Shown: positions 54,703-63,651, counted from the first letter of the stretch. The stretch is 64,000 nucleotides of DNA from Bacteroidales bacterium (GCA_020201035.1 JAIVHO010000037.1:58810-122809), one strand, 5' to 3'. A program made the numbers and translations. Notes: a model not told the origin generated them from the letters alone.

Positions 54703-55122
54703 CTACTGTGCTTCCTTAAGCAGTGTCAGAACTTTCAGTATCTCCCCGGGCATGCAGGGCCTGCCATCTTTTAATGCTGCACCCGTTATTTTGGCGTCAA
54801 GAACTTTTTCCATCCCGGGAAGCCTGAAGAGATGCTGGTCAAAAAGGACCCTTATATTTCCCTTAACTGAAAGAGTGGTTTTAATGACAAATCTGTCTCC
54901 GCTCTTTAACGGCAGACGGTAATCAAGCTCGGCTCTTACAACAATCAGATCAGTTCCCCTTTTATGCAGCTCCTCAAAGTCAACGTCCAGGCTTAACAGG
55001 TATTTATGCCTTGCATGTTCCAGATAATGCATATAGTTGGCGTTATTAACAATTCCCTGAAGGTCAACTTCATAATCACGAACCTCCATCTCAAGGGTGT
55101 CAAAGGGAGTTATTTTATTCAT
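54703..55122 (-). CDS. 4HBT acyl-CoA thioesterase (YbgC/FadM-like)
   Basis: A 139-residue hot-dog fold thioesterase. RDYEVDLQGIVNNANYMHYLEHARHKYL includes the catalytic Asp and the usual YxxxxxxA helix. The remainder, LDYRLPLKSGDRFVIKTTL, is standard. Substrate length is unknown. Singleton on the minus strand after the PurF-like gene. Confidence 0.9.
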   Translation of the reverse strand: MNKITPFDTLEMEVRDYEVDLQGIVNNANYMHYLEHARHKYLLSLDVDFEELHKRGTDLIVVRAELDYRLPLKSGDRFVIKTTLSVKGNIRVLFDQHLFRLPGMEKVLDAKITGAALKDGRPCMPGEILKVLTLLKEAQ

Positions 55123-55341
55123 TATTACCTTCTTTGATTATTTGCATAAGGGGCAGTCAAAAATATAAAATCTCCCTTATATCATGAAAAGAAAAGCATA
55201 AATGGTTTTAAACGGTGCGAAGAGTACGCAACATTATTGAAAATCGCGGCTTCGTATACGGAATAGGTGAAATCCGGGTAAAATTGAACGGAATCAGAAA
55301 AAATGTTATACCCGAAAAGGGTTATGACCGTGATATTATCC

Positions 55342-55349
55342 TAACTTTG
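55342..55349 (+). promoter_or_regulatory. -7 element for the M16 protease gene
   Basis: TAACTTTG, 50 bases before ATG 55399. Confidence 0.55.
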
Positions 55350-55398
55350 GTTTTACTTTTTACTGTTATGATACCAATTAACCAAAACCTGTACTACT

Positions 55399-58206
55399 AT
55401 GCTTAAAATTAGAAATTTTCTGTCCATTCTGTTCATGGCCTCATTAATCATTCCCGGTTGTAAAAACGGGGGAGAGGCTGAACTTAAAATTGATTATGAA
55501 AAGTATATTCTGGACAATGGCCTGGAGGTTATACTTCACAAAGACAAATCAGACCCAATCGTTGCTGTTGCCATACAGTATCATGTGGGATCAAACCGCG
55601 AAGTACCGGGAAGAACCGGCTTTGCCCACCTTTTTGAACATATGATGTTTCAACAGTCTGAGAATGTGGGCCAGGATCAGTTTTTCAAGTATATTCAGGG
55701 TGCGGGCGGCACTCTCAACGGAGGAACCAGCAAGGATGGCACTGTCTATTTCGAAGTAGTTCCCCGCAATGCTCTGGAGCTGGCCCTCTGGCTTGAATCG
55801 GACCGGATGGGATATCTTTCAAACACGGTGACGGAATCAGCTTTTGCGAATCAGCAGAATGTGGTTCAGAATGAGAAGCGTCAAAGTTATGACAATCAGC
55901 CTTACGGCCATAACGGTTATGTTATCGATAAAAATCTCTATCCTGCTGATCATCCCTACTCATGGCAGGTAATCGGGGAGATGGAAGATCTTTTTAATGC
56001 TACGGTGGATGATGTCAAGGAGTTTCATGCCAGATTTTATGTTCCCAATAACGCAACCCTTACCATAGCAGGTGATTTTGATGAGACCACTATTAAGGAT
56101 ATTGTTCAGAAATATTTTGGAGAGATCCCTGCCGGGGAGAAGGTGGAAGATCCCGAACCGATGCCGGTAAACCTCGCTGAGACAAAGAAGCTGTATCACG
56201 AGGATAATTTTGCACGCACTCCTCAGCTTACGATGGTATGGCCAACGGTTGAGCAGTATCATGCCGACGCCTACCCTCTGACATTTCTGGGGCAGTTGCT
56301 GGGAAGCGGCAAAAAGGCACCTTTTTACAGGGTACTGGTGAAAGATAAGAGACTCACCTCAAGGGTTTCAGTTTATAACAGTTCAATGGAGCTTGCCGGC
56401 ACGTTCAGGGTCTCTGTAAATGCCAATCCCGGCATTTCACTTTCGGATGTTGAGAGTGCTGTTAATATGGCATTTGCCCTGTTTGAGGAGGAAGGGATTA
56501 CAGATGCTGATGTTGAAAGGCTTAAGGCCGGACAGGAAACAGGTTTTTACAATGGAATTAGTTCTGTTCTTGGTAAGTCATTTCAGCTGGCCAGGGCAAA
56601 TGAGTATGCGGGAGACCCGTCCTTTCTTACTACAGAACTTGAAAGAATTAAGGCAGTAACAAAAGAGGATGTTATAAGGGTATATGAGAAATATATCAAA
56701 GACAGGCCGTTTGTTGCAACCAGCTTTGTGCCCCGGGGTATGATTGCCATGGTGGCAGAGGGTTCGGTAAATGCAGGTATTGTTGAAGAGAATGTACTGG
56801 ATGCTACAGAGGTTGATCAGTCACAGTTTGAATCTGATGAGGTTATTGAGAAAACCCCAACATCTTTTGACCGTTCTGTACCTCCGCCTGTTGGGCCGGA
56901 TCCGGAGATGAATATACCTGAAGTATGGACTGGAGATGCTGGTGGTGTAAAAGTTCACGGTATTTTCCACAATGAGGTACCGCTGATACAATATTCCATT
57001 ATGATTGACGGAGGGCACCTGCTTGATCCGGAAGGCAAGGGTGGTACAGCGAGCCTGATGGCCGGGATGCTTACTGAAGGTACAGCCCTTAAGACTCCTG
57101 AAGAGTTGGAGGAGGCTATTGATCTTCTGGGTGCCAGAATAAATGTTTCGGCATCAACTGATTATATAACAGTGGGAGTGAATACCCTTGAGCGTAACTT
57201 TGAAAAGACATTGGAACTTGTTAAGGAGATATTGCTGCAGCCCCGCTGGGATGAAGAGCAGTTTGAACTTGCCAAATCAAGTGCGCTCTTTTCACTGGTG
57301 CGTAACAAGGCCAATGCATCCTATCTGGCTTCAAGGACATTCAGTACACTGCTTTACGGCGAGGGTCACATACTGGCTGTGCCAACAGGAGGTACTGAGG
57401 AAAGCGTAGAATCAATAACGATTGATGACCTTAAGGAGTTTTACAACGCCAATATCTCACCAACGGTGGCAAGGATTACCATTTCAGGAGATATTGAGAC
57501 AGAGAGGGCTGAAGCTGCTTTTTCAGGCCTTGTTAATGAATGGGAACCGCGGGAGGTTGTTCTGCCGGAAATTGAGGTTCCGGAAAATCCGGATAAATCA
57601 CAGATCTATTTTGTTGATATGCCTGACGCAAAGCAGTCTGTAATACAGATCGGCAATATTGCCATTCCACGCAGTCACCCCGATTTCTACGGAGCTGAGG
57701 TAGTTAACTACAAGCTGGGAGGATCCTTTAACGGGGTACTTAATCTGATTCTGCGTGAGGAGAAGGGGTTTACCTATGGTGCAAGATCAGGATTCTCAGG
57801 CAACAGGATTGCCGGGACCTTCAGCGCCAGCTCCAGTGTAAGAACCACCGCAACCCTTGAGTCGGTTCAGATATTTAAGGATGAGATGGAAAAATATCGT
57901 AAGGGCATTTCATCAGAGGATCTTGAATTCACCAGGGAGTCACTTATTAAATCAAACGCCCTTAGGTTTGAAACACTGGGTGCCCTGCAGGGGATGCTTA
58001 ATGAAATAAGCACCTATAATCTGCCATTTGACTATCCGGCCCAGGAGGAGAGGTTTCTCAGGAATCTTACTTTAGAACAGCATCAGCAACTGGCAGAAAA
58101 ATATATTGACCCTTCAGGGATGTATTATGTTATTGTAGGGGACGCCGCTACGCAGCTTGATCTTTTAAAAGAGGTGGGTTTTGGCGCTCCGCTACTGGTA
58201 AAATAG
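55399..58206 (+). CDS. M16 zinc metalloprotease, two-domain lipoprotein
   Basis: A 935-residue insulinase-family protease. Lipoprotein signal (MLKIRNFLSILFMASLIIPGC). The N-terminal M16 half has the inverted zinc motif FAHLFEHMMFQQS (HxxEH, ~77) and the third ligand region QNVVQNEKRQSYDNQPYG. The C-terminal half (~500 onwards) lacks HxxEH and would form the other side of the clam-shell. Likely a periplasmic peptidase for short peptides. Followed 42 bases later by a small membrane protein gene. Confidence 0.92.
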   Translation: MLKIRNFLSILFMASLIIPGCKNGGEAELKIDYEKYILDNGLEVILHKDKSDPIVAVAIQYHVGSNREVPGRTGFAHLFEHMMFQQSENVGQDQFFKYIQGAGGTLNGGTSKDGTVYFEVVPRNALELALWLESDRMGYLSNTVTESAFANQQNVVQNEKRQSYDNQPYGHNGYVIDKNLYPADHPYSWQVIGEMEDLFNATVDDVKEFHARFYVPNNATLTIAGDFDETTIKDIVQKYFGEIPAGEKVEDPEPMPVNLAETKKLYHEDNFARTPQLTMVWPTVEQYHADAYPLTFLGQLLGSGKKAPFYRVLVKDKRLTSRVSVYNSSMELAGTFRVSVNANPGISLSDVESAVNMAFALFEEEGITDADVERLKAGQETGFYNGISSVLGKSFQLARANEYAGDPSFLTTELERIKAVTKEDVIRVYEKYIKDRPFVATSFVPRGMIAMVAEGSVNAGIVEENVLDATEVDQSQFESDEVIEKTPTSFDRSVPPPVGPDPEMNIPEVWTGDAGGVKVHGIFHNEVPLIQYSIMIDGGHLLDPEGKGGTASLMAGMLTEGTALKTPEELEEAIDLLGARINVSASTDYITVGVNTLERNFEKTLELVKEILLQPRWDEEQFELAKSSALFSLVRNKANASYLASRTFSTLLYGEGHILAVPTGGTEESVESITIDDLKEFYNANISPTVARITISGDIETERAEAAFSGLVNEWEPREVVLPEIEVPENPDKSQIYFVDMPDAKQSVIQIGNIAIPRSHPDFYGAEVVNYKLGGSFNGVLNLILREEKGFTYGARSGFSGNRIAGTFSASSSVRTTATLESVQIFKDEMEKYRKGISSEDLEFTRESLIKSNALRFETLGALQGMLNEISTYNLPFDYPAQEERFLRNLTLEQHQQLAEKYIDPSGMYYVIVGDAATQLDLLKEVGFGAPLLVK

Positions 58207-58248
58207 AATCCTGTTGTTAAATTTATCATTTACAGAGCTATCAGATTA

Positions 58249-58704
58249 ATGAACAATCTTTCCCGGCTTAAACCAGGGGTTAACAAAAGATACCTGATGC
58301 TCCTTGCCGGAGCAATGTGGATGGGAGTAGGGATAATGCTTTGTAATATGGCTTACAGATGGCTGTCAGACTCTTCGGAGTCTGCGGCCTTCTTTTATAT
58401 TCCGGGTATTGTTGCAGCCCTTGTAATTCATCATTTCGGATTTCTTAGAATCGTTGACCGCAATCTGGGTCGTATTAAGCCTATGAGCGGAAGGAGGTGT
58501 ATCTTTTCGTTTATGCCCTGGCGCAGCTACCTTCTGGTTGCTGTAATGATGACTATGGGAATAGTACTGCGAAACTCATCCCTGCCGCGCAACTACCTGT
58601 CTGTAATGTACATAGCGATAGGGCTCTCTCTTTTTCTTTCAAGTATAAGATATTTCAGGCATTTTATTCTATCCTTCAGGGAAAGGGAGGAGACTGAGCA
58701 GTAG
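58249..58704 (+). CDS. Small four-helix membrane protein
   Basis: A 151-residue protein with about four hydrophobic segments (residues ~18-34, 47-66, 87-105, 116-133). Basic loops such as RNLGRIKPMSGRRC and a charged tail REREETEQ suggest the N-in topology. I do not recognise a family. Possibly co-transcribed with the M16 protease. Confidence 0.75.
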   Translation: MNNLSRLKPGVNKRYLMLLAGAMWMGVGIMLCNMAYRWLSDSSESAAFFYIPGIVAALVIHHFGFLRIVDRNLGRIKPMSGRRCIFSFMPWRSYLLVAVMMTMGIVLRNSSLPRNYLSVMYIAIGLSLFLSSIRYFRHFILSFREREETEQ

Positions 58705-58798
58705 CTATGTATCATCACAGATTATCAACAGTCCTTCCGGCAATCCTCTGTTAAGGGATTATCAACGGTTCTGCCGTCCTGTTTTAGGTTTTGTATTA

Positions 58799-59401
58799 TC
58801 AGGGAGCCAGCAACCTTTTTGACCATTCCCCGTTTGCGAGCCGGTATTCTACACGGTAGTGGAACCTGTCGATGCCCTCCTTCCAAAACTCAAGCATATC
58901 AGGGATCAACCTGTATCCGCCCCAGTTTGCCGGTCGCGGCGGATCTGTTCCGCGATATTGCAGTGTCCTGTTCTCCAGATCGGATAGAAGTTCCTGAATA
59001 TTCTCAATCTCCCTGCTTTGCGGTGATACCAGGGCATTGAATTTGTGACCCCTTGAGCGTGAGTTAAAATAGGCATCAGATTCTTCCGGAGTTGTCCTGG
59101 TCACACTGCCTTCAATTCTAATCTGTTTATGGAACCGTGGCCAGTAGAAGAGCATTGCTGCTCTGTTGTTTTCCCGTAACTGTTCACCTTTTCTGCTATT
59201 GTAGTTGGTAAAAAAGACAAAACCGTTATCTCCGTATCCTTTAAGTAACACAATTCTTGAAGAAACACGTCCAGAGGCAGTAGCTGTAGAGAGGGCTACA
59301 GCATTAAAATTCTCCAGAGCCTCTGTTTCAACAGGCAGGTACCATTCCCTGAACTCTTCAAAAGGGTTGTCCCTGTAATTTTTAATATTAAATTTTTCCA
59401 T
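58799..59401 (-). CDS. pdxH: Pyridoxamine 5'-phosphate oxidase
   Basis: A 200-residue FMN enzyme oxidising PNP/PMP to PLP (vitamin B6). RIVLLKGYGDNGFVFFTNYNSRKGEQL and WPRFHKQIRIEGSV (FMN/PLP binding) are clear, and the C-terminal PDMLEFWKEGIDRFHYRVEY is the family signature. The start is preceded by a purine-rich GGGAGGAG, one of the better Shine-Dalgarno sequences here. Confidence 0.96.
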   Translation of the reverse strand: MEKFNIKNYRDNPFEEFREWYLPVETEALENFNAVALSTATASGRVSSRIVLLKGYGDNGFVFFTNYNSRKGEQLRENNRAAMLFYWPRFHKQIRIEGSVTRTTPEESDAYFNSRSRGHKFNALVSPQSREIENIQELLSDLENRTLQYRGTDPPRPANWGGYRLIPDMLEFWKEGIDRFHYRVEYRLANGEWSKRLLAP

Positions 59402-59455
59402 TTCTTCTCCTCCCGGTCTTATTTATATTAAACATTTACAGGGGGTGACTTGTTT

Positions 59456-59463
59456 TACTTTTG
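59456..59463 (+). promoter_or_regulatory. -7 element for the thioredoxin-family gene
   Basis: TACTTTTG, 19 bases before ATG 59483 and overlapping the longer ORF call. AAGGAGG at 59471-59477 supports the same start. Confidence 0.65.
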
Positions 59464-59482
59464 TAAAAAAAAGGAGGCAGAT

Positions 59483-60067
59483 ATGGCATTTACGCTTAAC
59501 ACAGGGTCTGATATCCCCGATTTCAGACTTAAGTCTACAACGGGGGAGTTTTTATCTCCCGGAGATTTCAGCAGCTTTCCATTTCTTGTGATCTTCTTCA
59601 CCTGCAATCACTGTCCGTATGTTATAGCTTCTGATGAGCATACACGTTCGGTGGCTGAGAAATACGCCTCCCACGGGGTACGTTTTGTAGCCATCAATTC
59701 AAACAGCCCGAATACATACAGGGAGGATGATTTTGAACATATGAAGGAGCGGATGGAGCAGTACAAATTTCCCTGGCCCTATCTCTACGATGAGACGCAG
59801 GAGACAGCCCTTGCTTACGGTGCACTCCGGACGCCCCATTTCTATCTTTTTGACAGCGACCGAAAACTGGTATATACAGGCAGGGCCTTAGATAACCCAA
59901 GGAATCCCTCAATGTCATCACACCATGATCTTGAGCGTGCTCTTGATGAGCTTATTGAAGGAAAACCGGTTTCTCAGCCTGTAACAAACCCGGTGGGTTG
60001 TAATATCAAATGGGAAGGCAAGGATAAGCACTGGATGCCACCGGAGGCATGTGACCTTGTTTACTGA
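59483..60067 (+). CDS. Thioredoxin/AhpC-TSA family protein
   Basis: A 194-residue redoxin-fold protein. Start [23 protein letters not shown], with AAGGAGG 5 bases upstream. The active-site region [18 protein letters not shown] has a CxxC pair (CNHC), and [21 protein letters not shown] is the usual cis-Pro and strand area. It belongs to the stand-alone 'thioredoxin family' (YyaL-like peroxiredoxin relatives); likely a cytosolic thiol reductant or peroxidase. Confidence 0.88.
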   Translation: MAFTLNTGSDIPDFRLKSTTGEFLSPGDFSSFPFLVIFFTCNHCPYVIASDEHTRSVAEKYASHGVRFVAINSNSPNTYREDDFEHMKERMEQYKFPWPYLYDETQETALAYGALRTPHFYLFDSDRKLVYTGRALDNPRNPSMSSHHDLERALDELIEGKPVSQPVTNPVGCNIKWEGKDKHWMPPEACDLVY

Positions 60068-60163
60068 TTTTCAATACACCCTGACATCAGGTCATCCCTT
60101 ATCCATTTGGCCCGGGGTCAAACCTCGACAGTTCTTATGATCAAAGCAACCATCAGATACCGG

Positions 60164-60691
60164 CTAATGATTTTTTAGTACCTGCGCGGCAACAATGTCA
60201 AAGACCCGGGGAAACCATGCCGACCATCGCTCCGGGTTACCGGATAACTCTTTTGCAATCATGGCAGGTGTCATCCAGCGCCACTCCATCACCTCGTCAG
60301 GGTCTGGCACCGGAATGCCATCCCATCGGGCAACATAAATATGATCAATCTCATTCTCAGTAAGTCCGGTATCGAATCGTGCGATATAATGGAATGTTTC
60401 AGAATAGACAGGTTCAGCATCAACACCCATCTCAAACCGTAACCTCTCCCTTGCAGCCACATCCATCTCCTTCCCCTGTATCAGATGACTGCAGCAGCTG
60501 TTGGTCCACACTCCTCCGGAGTGATACTTGCCGGCAGCCCTCCTCTGTATCAGCCATTCACCCTTACCGTTGATTACAACAACTGAAAAGGCACGATGAA
60601 GAAGCCCTTTCCGGTGAACCTCAATCTTATCGTGATAGCCGGTAATATTATCTCCGGCATCCACCACTGCTATTAAATTCTCATTGACCAT
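60164..60691 (-). CDS. idi: Isopentenyl-diphosphate delta-isomerase, type I
   Basis: A 175-residue Nudix-fold isomerase interconverting IPP and DMAPP. HRAFSVVVINGKGEWLIQRRA, GGVWTNSCCSHLIQGKE (catalytic Cys in the NSCCSH motif), AARERLRFEMGV (Nudix-like helix) and ENEIDHIYVARW (catalytic Glu) are present. Feeds the polyprenyl synthase pathway. Singleton. Confidence 0.94.
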   Translation of the reverse strand: MVNENLIAVVDAGDNITGYHDKIEVHRKGLLHRAFSVVVINGKGEWLIQRRAAGKYHSGGVWTNSCCSHLIQGKEMDVAARERLRFEMGVDAEPVYSETFHYIARFDTGLTENEIDHIYVARWDGIPVPDPDEVMEWRWMTPAMIAKELSGNPERWSAWFPRVFDIVAAQVLKNH

Positions 60692-60837
60692 TTTTGTGAC
60701 AATATCCGATTAACTCATACCGGTAAAACAATATAGTTATAATTTATGTTTACCGAAATTGTTGCTACAGTTTGCCGGATTAAGTAAATTGTATTGATTA
60801 ATTATTTTACACGGACCATGTTTTCCTTATAAGTGTT

Positions 60838-62007
60838 ATGGAAATCAGAGAGGTAAAAAGCAAAAAGGACGCCCATGATTTCCTGAAAGTACCAAAGATA
60901 CTTTACAGGGGGGATCCTCAGTGGGTTTGTGTACCCGACAGGGACACTGAGGCGGTATTTGATCCCGAAAGGAATGTCTGTTTTTCACACGGCGAAGCGG
61001 CCCGCTGGGTCCTGTACGGAGAGGGAGGCGAGTTGCTGGGGCGGGTAGCTGCCTTTATCGACAGAAAGAGTTGCACTCAGTGGGATCAGCCCACCGGAGG
61101 AATGGGTTTTTTCGAATCCGTAAACAGCAGGGAAGCTGCCTTTATGCTTTTTGACAGATGCCGTGAGTGGCTGAAGGAGAGAGGAATGGAGGCTGTGGAT
61201 GGTCCGGTCAATTTCGGAGAAACAGACCGGTACTGGGGATTGCTTGTAAAAGGCTTTACGAGGCCTGCATATGAGGTGCCCTATAACCCGCCATGGTACA
61301 GGGAGCTATTTGAAGAATACGGATTCAGGGTGTTCTATGAGATGACAGGTTACCTGTTGTCCCTTGATCGCCAACTACCTGAACGGTTTCTTAAGATAGC
61401 GGAGTGGATATCACGTAAGCCTGATTACCATTTCAGACATTATGGTCCCGAATGGAAGGAGAAGTTTACAAACGATTTTGCAGAAGTGTACAACAGTGCA
61501 TGGAAGTGGTTTAAGGGGGAGACTTTTGAACCTATCGTGCCTGAATATATCAGGAGAACCCTTAAAAAGGCCAGATTTGTAATAGATAATGAACTTTTGT
61601 GGATAGCATATTACCGCGAGAGGCCGGTATCTGTCTTTACCATGTACCCTGATGTAAATGACATACTCAGGTATTTCAACGGATCACTTGGCCCGGTAAA
61701 TATGTTAAGATTCCTGTGGATGAAGAGGAGAAAAAGGATTACCCGTATCAAGGCACTTATGATGGGTGTTATTCCGGAGTTTCATGGCCTTGGCCTGGAG
61801 TCGGGTTACGTGCATCATGTCCTGAAGGTTCTTGAGCGAAAGCCCTGGTACAGGGAGGTTGAGTTTTCATGGATAGCCGATTTCAATCCGCCGATGCATA
61901 AAATATTCAAGGCGATGGGTGCAGACCCGGATAAGGGGTATGTAACGTATCGCTACCTTTTTGACCGTGAAGCACCCTTCAGCAGATATCCTCTGCCGGA
62001 AGAATAG
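60838..62007 (+). CDS. GNAT-fold acetyltransferase-like protein
   Basis: A 389-residue protein. The start IREVKSKKDAHDFLKVPKILYRGDPQWVCV and GFTRPAYEVPYNPPWYRELFEEYGF match a conserved group of large GNAT-like proteins (YghO-type) of unknown substrate. The acyl-CoA binding half appears as ALMMGVIPEFHGLGLESGYVHHVL. No partner gene is adjacent. Confidence 0.75.
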   Translation: MEIREVKSKKDAHDFLKVPKILYRGDPQWVCVPDRDTEAVFDPERNVCFSHGEAARWVLYGEGGELLGRVAAFIDRKSCTQWDQPTGGMGFFESVNSREAAFMLFDRCREWLKERGMEAVDGPVNFGETDRYWGLLVKGFTRPAYEVPYNPPWYRELFEEYGFRVFYEMTGYLLSLDRQLPERFLKIAEWISRKPDYHFRHYGPEWKEKFTNDFAEVYNSAWKWFKGETFEPIVPEYIRRTLKKARFVIDNELLWIAYYRERPVSVFTMYPDVNDILRYFNGSLGPVNMLRFLWMKRRKRITRIKALMMGVIPEFHGLGLESGYVHHVLKVLERKPWYREVEFSWIADFNPPMHKIFKAMGADPDKGYVTYRYLFDREAPFSRYPLPEE

Positions 62008-62032
62008 TATTAATCAGGACAGCACACCTCTT

Positions 62033-62386
62033 CTACTTCTGAGTGCTCTGCTGCTCTTCCAGTCTGTACATTGTCAGAAGCATCTTAAATTGAGTTACTG
62101 ACTCCACGGCATGAGGCACATCAGCCGGCATAATAATCATTTCACCCTGCTGCAGTGTATGTCTGTTATCCCCGATCTCAATAGTTGCACTGCCATCGAG
62201 GATCTGAATCATAGCCGTAAAAGGGGATGAGTGTTTTGTAAGATTCTGCCCCTTGTCAAAAGCAAAAAGGGTAAGGTTGATTGTCTGGTTACGGGCAATT
62301 ACCTTACTTACTATGGATCCTTCGGCATAGGTTACCGTATCCCTGAGTTTATAAATTTTTGAATCTGAAAATGCCTCTTTTGTCAT
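62033..62386 (-). CDS. Cupin-domain protein
   Basis: A 117-residue single cupin barrel. FDKGQNLTKHSSPFTAMIQILDG holds the first metal motif; the second reads GEMIIMPADVPHAVES. One His is clearly present in each half, so metal binding is likely. Regulator or small-molecule enzyme; the substrate is unknown. Confidence 0.85.
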   Translation of the reverse strand: MTKEAFSDSKIYKLRDTVTYAEGSIVSKVIARNQTINLTLFAFDKGQNLTKHSSPFTAMIQILDGSATIEIGDNRHTLQQGEMIIMPADVPHAVESVTQFKMLLTMYRLEEQQSTQK

Positions 62387-62718
62387 TATCCTTGTTTTAA
62401 TCGGTTATTAATTCATTTTAACCCCGTGTTCTGTTTATATGGTGCAGACATAAAGTGTATGTGTCTGGTGTGGCTGTCGCGGGTAAATTATGCTTTGCAA
62501 TAAAATCACTACTCAATATTAGTACTATTATAACAATCCCGGTGTACCAATTGTTACACCGAAATCCCTGAAAATGGGATGATAGTTATTTGCAGGCAAT
62601 AATTGCATAATTGTATAAAAAGAGCTAATATTGCAGTCCGAAATAATTATCCTGCAGTAGTGCTGTTAATGAGACTACTGCGTCAATCCGGACCAGGGAT
62701 TTAAGGATATACGGAAAA
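62387..62718 (+). promoter_or_regulatory. Intergenic region with possible tRNA promoter
   Basis: 332 bases without a gene. The only signal is TAATATTG (62626-62633, one mismatch to TAnnTTTG) with ATTG at 62602-62605, about 86 bases before the tRNA. I see nothing else supportable here. Confidence 0.3.
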
Positions 62719-62792
62719 GGGCCCATAGCTCAGCTGGTCAGAGCACCTGACTCATAATCAGGGGGTCGCTGGTTCGAGCCCAGCTGGGCCCA
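62719..62792 (+). tRNA. tRNA with CAT anticodon (Met elongator or Ile2)
   Basis: A full cloverleaf. Acceptor GGGCCCA/TGGGCCC; D arm GCTC...GAGC; anticodon stem CCTGA/TCAGG with loop CTCATAA (anticodon CAT); T arm GCTGG-TTCGAGC-CCAGC; discriminator A; CCA not encoded. CAT could be elongator Met or lysidine-modified Ile2; I cannot decide by eye. Its last 22 bases, plus one more, are repeated at 62908-62930. Confidence 0.95.
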
Positions 62793-62797
62793 CACGC

Positions 62798-62824
62798 AGG
62801 CAGCCATTAATGGCTGCCTTTTCC
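62798..62824 (+). terminator. Terminator of the tRNA gene
   Basis: AGGCAGCCATTAATGGCTGCCT, a perfect palindrome followed by TTT, 5 bases after the tRNA. Confidence 0.85.
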
Positions 62825-62839
62825 TTTGCTGGCTGGCCT

Positions 62840-62868
62840 CGAAGCCCCCGCGACAGTCTGTCTCCTCG
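62840..62868 (+). repeat. 29-bp direct repeat, left copy
   Basis: CGAAGCCCCCGCGACAGTCT followed by GTCTCCTCG. It is identical to 63231-63259 and brackets the GIY-YIG cassette. Confidence 0.95.
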
Positions 62869-62907
62869 CTAAAATGATCCCCCGGATCATTTATTAACGC
62901 TCGGTCC

Positions 62908-62930
62908 GGTTCGAGCCCAGCTGGGCCCAC
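62908..62930 (+). repeat. Duplicate of the tRNA 3' end (T arm plus acceptor)
   Basis: 23 bases identical to 62771-62793, from GGTTCGAGCCC through CAGCTGGGCCCAC. A hairpin GCCCGCC...GGCGGGC (62935-62962) follows. In the plus frame it reads GSSPAGPT, continuous with the GIY-YIG ORF. Attachment-site-like. Confidence 0.93.
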
Positions 62931-62973
62931 CTTAGCCCGCCATAGCTTTAGCAACGGCGGGCAAAGCCCACCA

Positions 62974-63216
62974 ATCCAACAATTCTGGTATGTCTATATT
63001 CTGGACTGTCAGGATGGAAACCATTATACCGGATGTACTAATGACCTTGAAGACAGACTTAAACGCCATAGTTTAGGACAGGTTAAGGCAACAAAGGACA
63101 GATTGCCTGTCAAGCTAAAGACATATGTAGCATTTAACGATAAGTATAGGGCATATTACTTTGAGAGGTACTTGAAAAAAGGATCAGGTCGTGCCTTTGC
63201 AAAAAGGCATCTTTAA
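62974..63216 (+). CDS. GIY-YIG endonuclease (UPF0213-like), no ATG start
   Basis: Absent from the ORF track. The frame is open from 62878 to TAA 63214-63216. From 62983 it reads FWYVYILDCQDGNHYTGCTN, then DLEDRLKRHSLGQVK and YFERYLKKGSGRAFAKRHL: a complete ~80-residue GIY-YIG domain with the Tyr, Arg (RLKRH) and Glu (YFERYL) expected for catalysis. No ATG, GTG or TTG lies in frame before the domain; ATC 62974 and ATT 62893 are the nearest near-cognate starts. The upstream in-frame residues derive from the tRNA duplicate. Function unknown; relatives are stand-alone nucleases. Confidence 0.75.
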   Translation: MQQFWYVYILDCQDGNHYTGCTNDLEDRLKRHSLGQVKATKDRLPVKLKTYVAFNDKYRAYYFERYLKKGSGRAFAKRHL

Positions 63217-63230
63217 GTTATTTCCGGTCC

Positions 63231-63259
63231 CGAAGCCCCCGCGACAGTCTGTCTCCTCG
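63231..63259 (+). repeat. 29-bp direct repeat, right copy
   Basis: Exact copy of 62840-62868, starting 14 bases after the GIY-YIG stop. Confidence 0.95.
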
Positions 63260-63651
63260 GGGAAAAGATTGTAGGTGGTTTTTTTGTGGATGCCAGTTTG
63301 GCGCCAGGATTTGTGGAAAGGTTGGTGTTAAAAGTAACCATTTAAGTAATCAAATTAGATTATTAACTCAGTCGACTAACCTCTTGACTACCAGGGACAA
63401 TACTGGATTTTCCACCGGACTCCATTATGCTCTATACCACTACATTAGGAAAATAATGTACAGTTGTTTTTCCTATATACTCCACCTGTCTTTCTTTTGG
63501 CTGGCAAGTTTTCTGGCAAATGTAGTGCCAAATGCATGAATGCATTTTGTTAGGGAAGCTTCGCATTTGGATAACATTCAGCAGATGACCTAACAGTCTT
63601 CATTAGATTTAAACTATATGCTGGTTTGAATGAATATGCTATCCAAAATTG
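63260..63651. other. Gene-free stretch
   Basis: 392 bases in which I find no supportable gene. The only structure is an inverted repeat AAATGCAT-GA-ATGCATTT (63530-63547). Its base composition is more AT-rich than the neighbouring housekeeping genes. Confidence 0.5.

Noticed and set aside
55215-55406. 63-residue ORF upstream of the M16 gene
   Set aside because: It overlaps the M16 start and spans the -7 element TAACTTTG; no recognisable features.
58706-58798. Two ATTATCAAC motifs as a second origin-like site
   Set aside because: Short, not AT-rich, only two motifs, between convergent genes; not enough for an origin call.
62730-62954. 74-residue minus-strand ORF ending in QLGSNQRPPDYESGALTS
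   Set aside because: It is the antisense translation of the tRNA and its duplicate, a well-known artefact, and not a protein.
63260-63651. Short integrase-like peptide (AFGTTFARKLASQKK) on the minus strand
   Set aside because: Only about 20 residues, without catalytic residues or conservation evidence.
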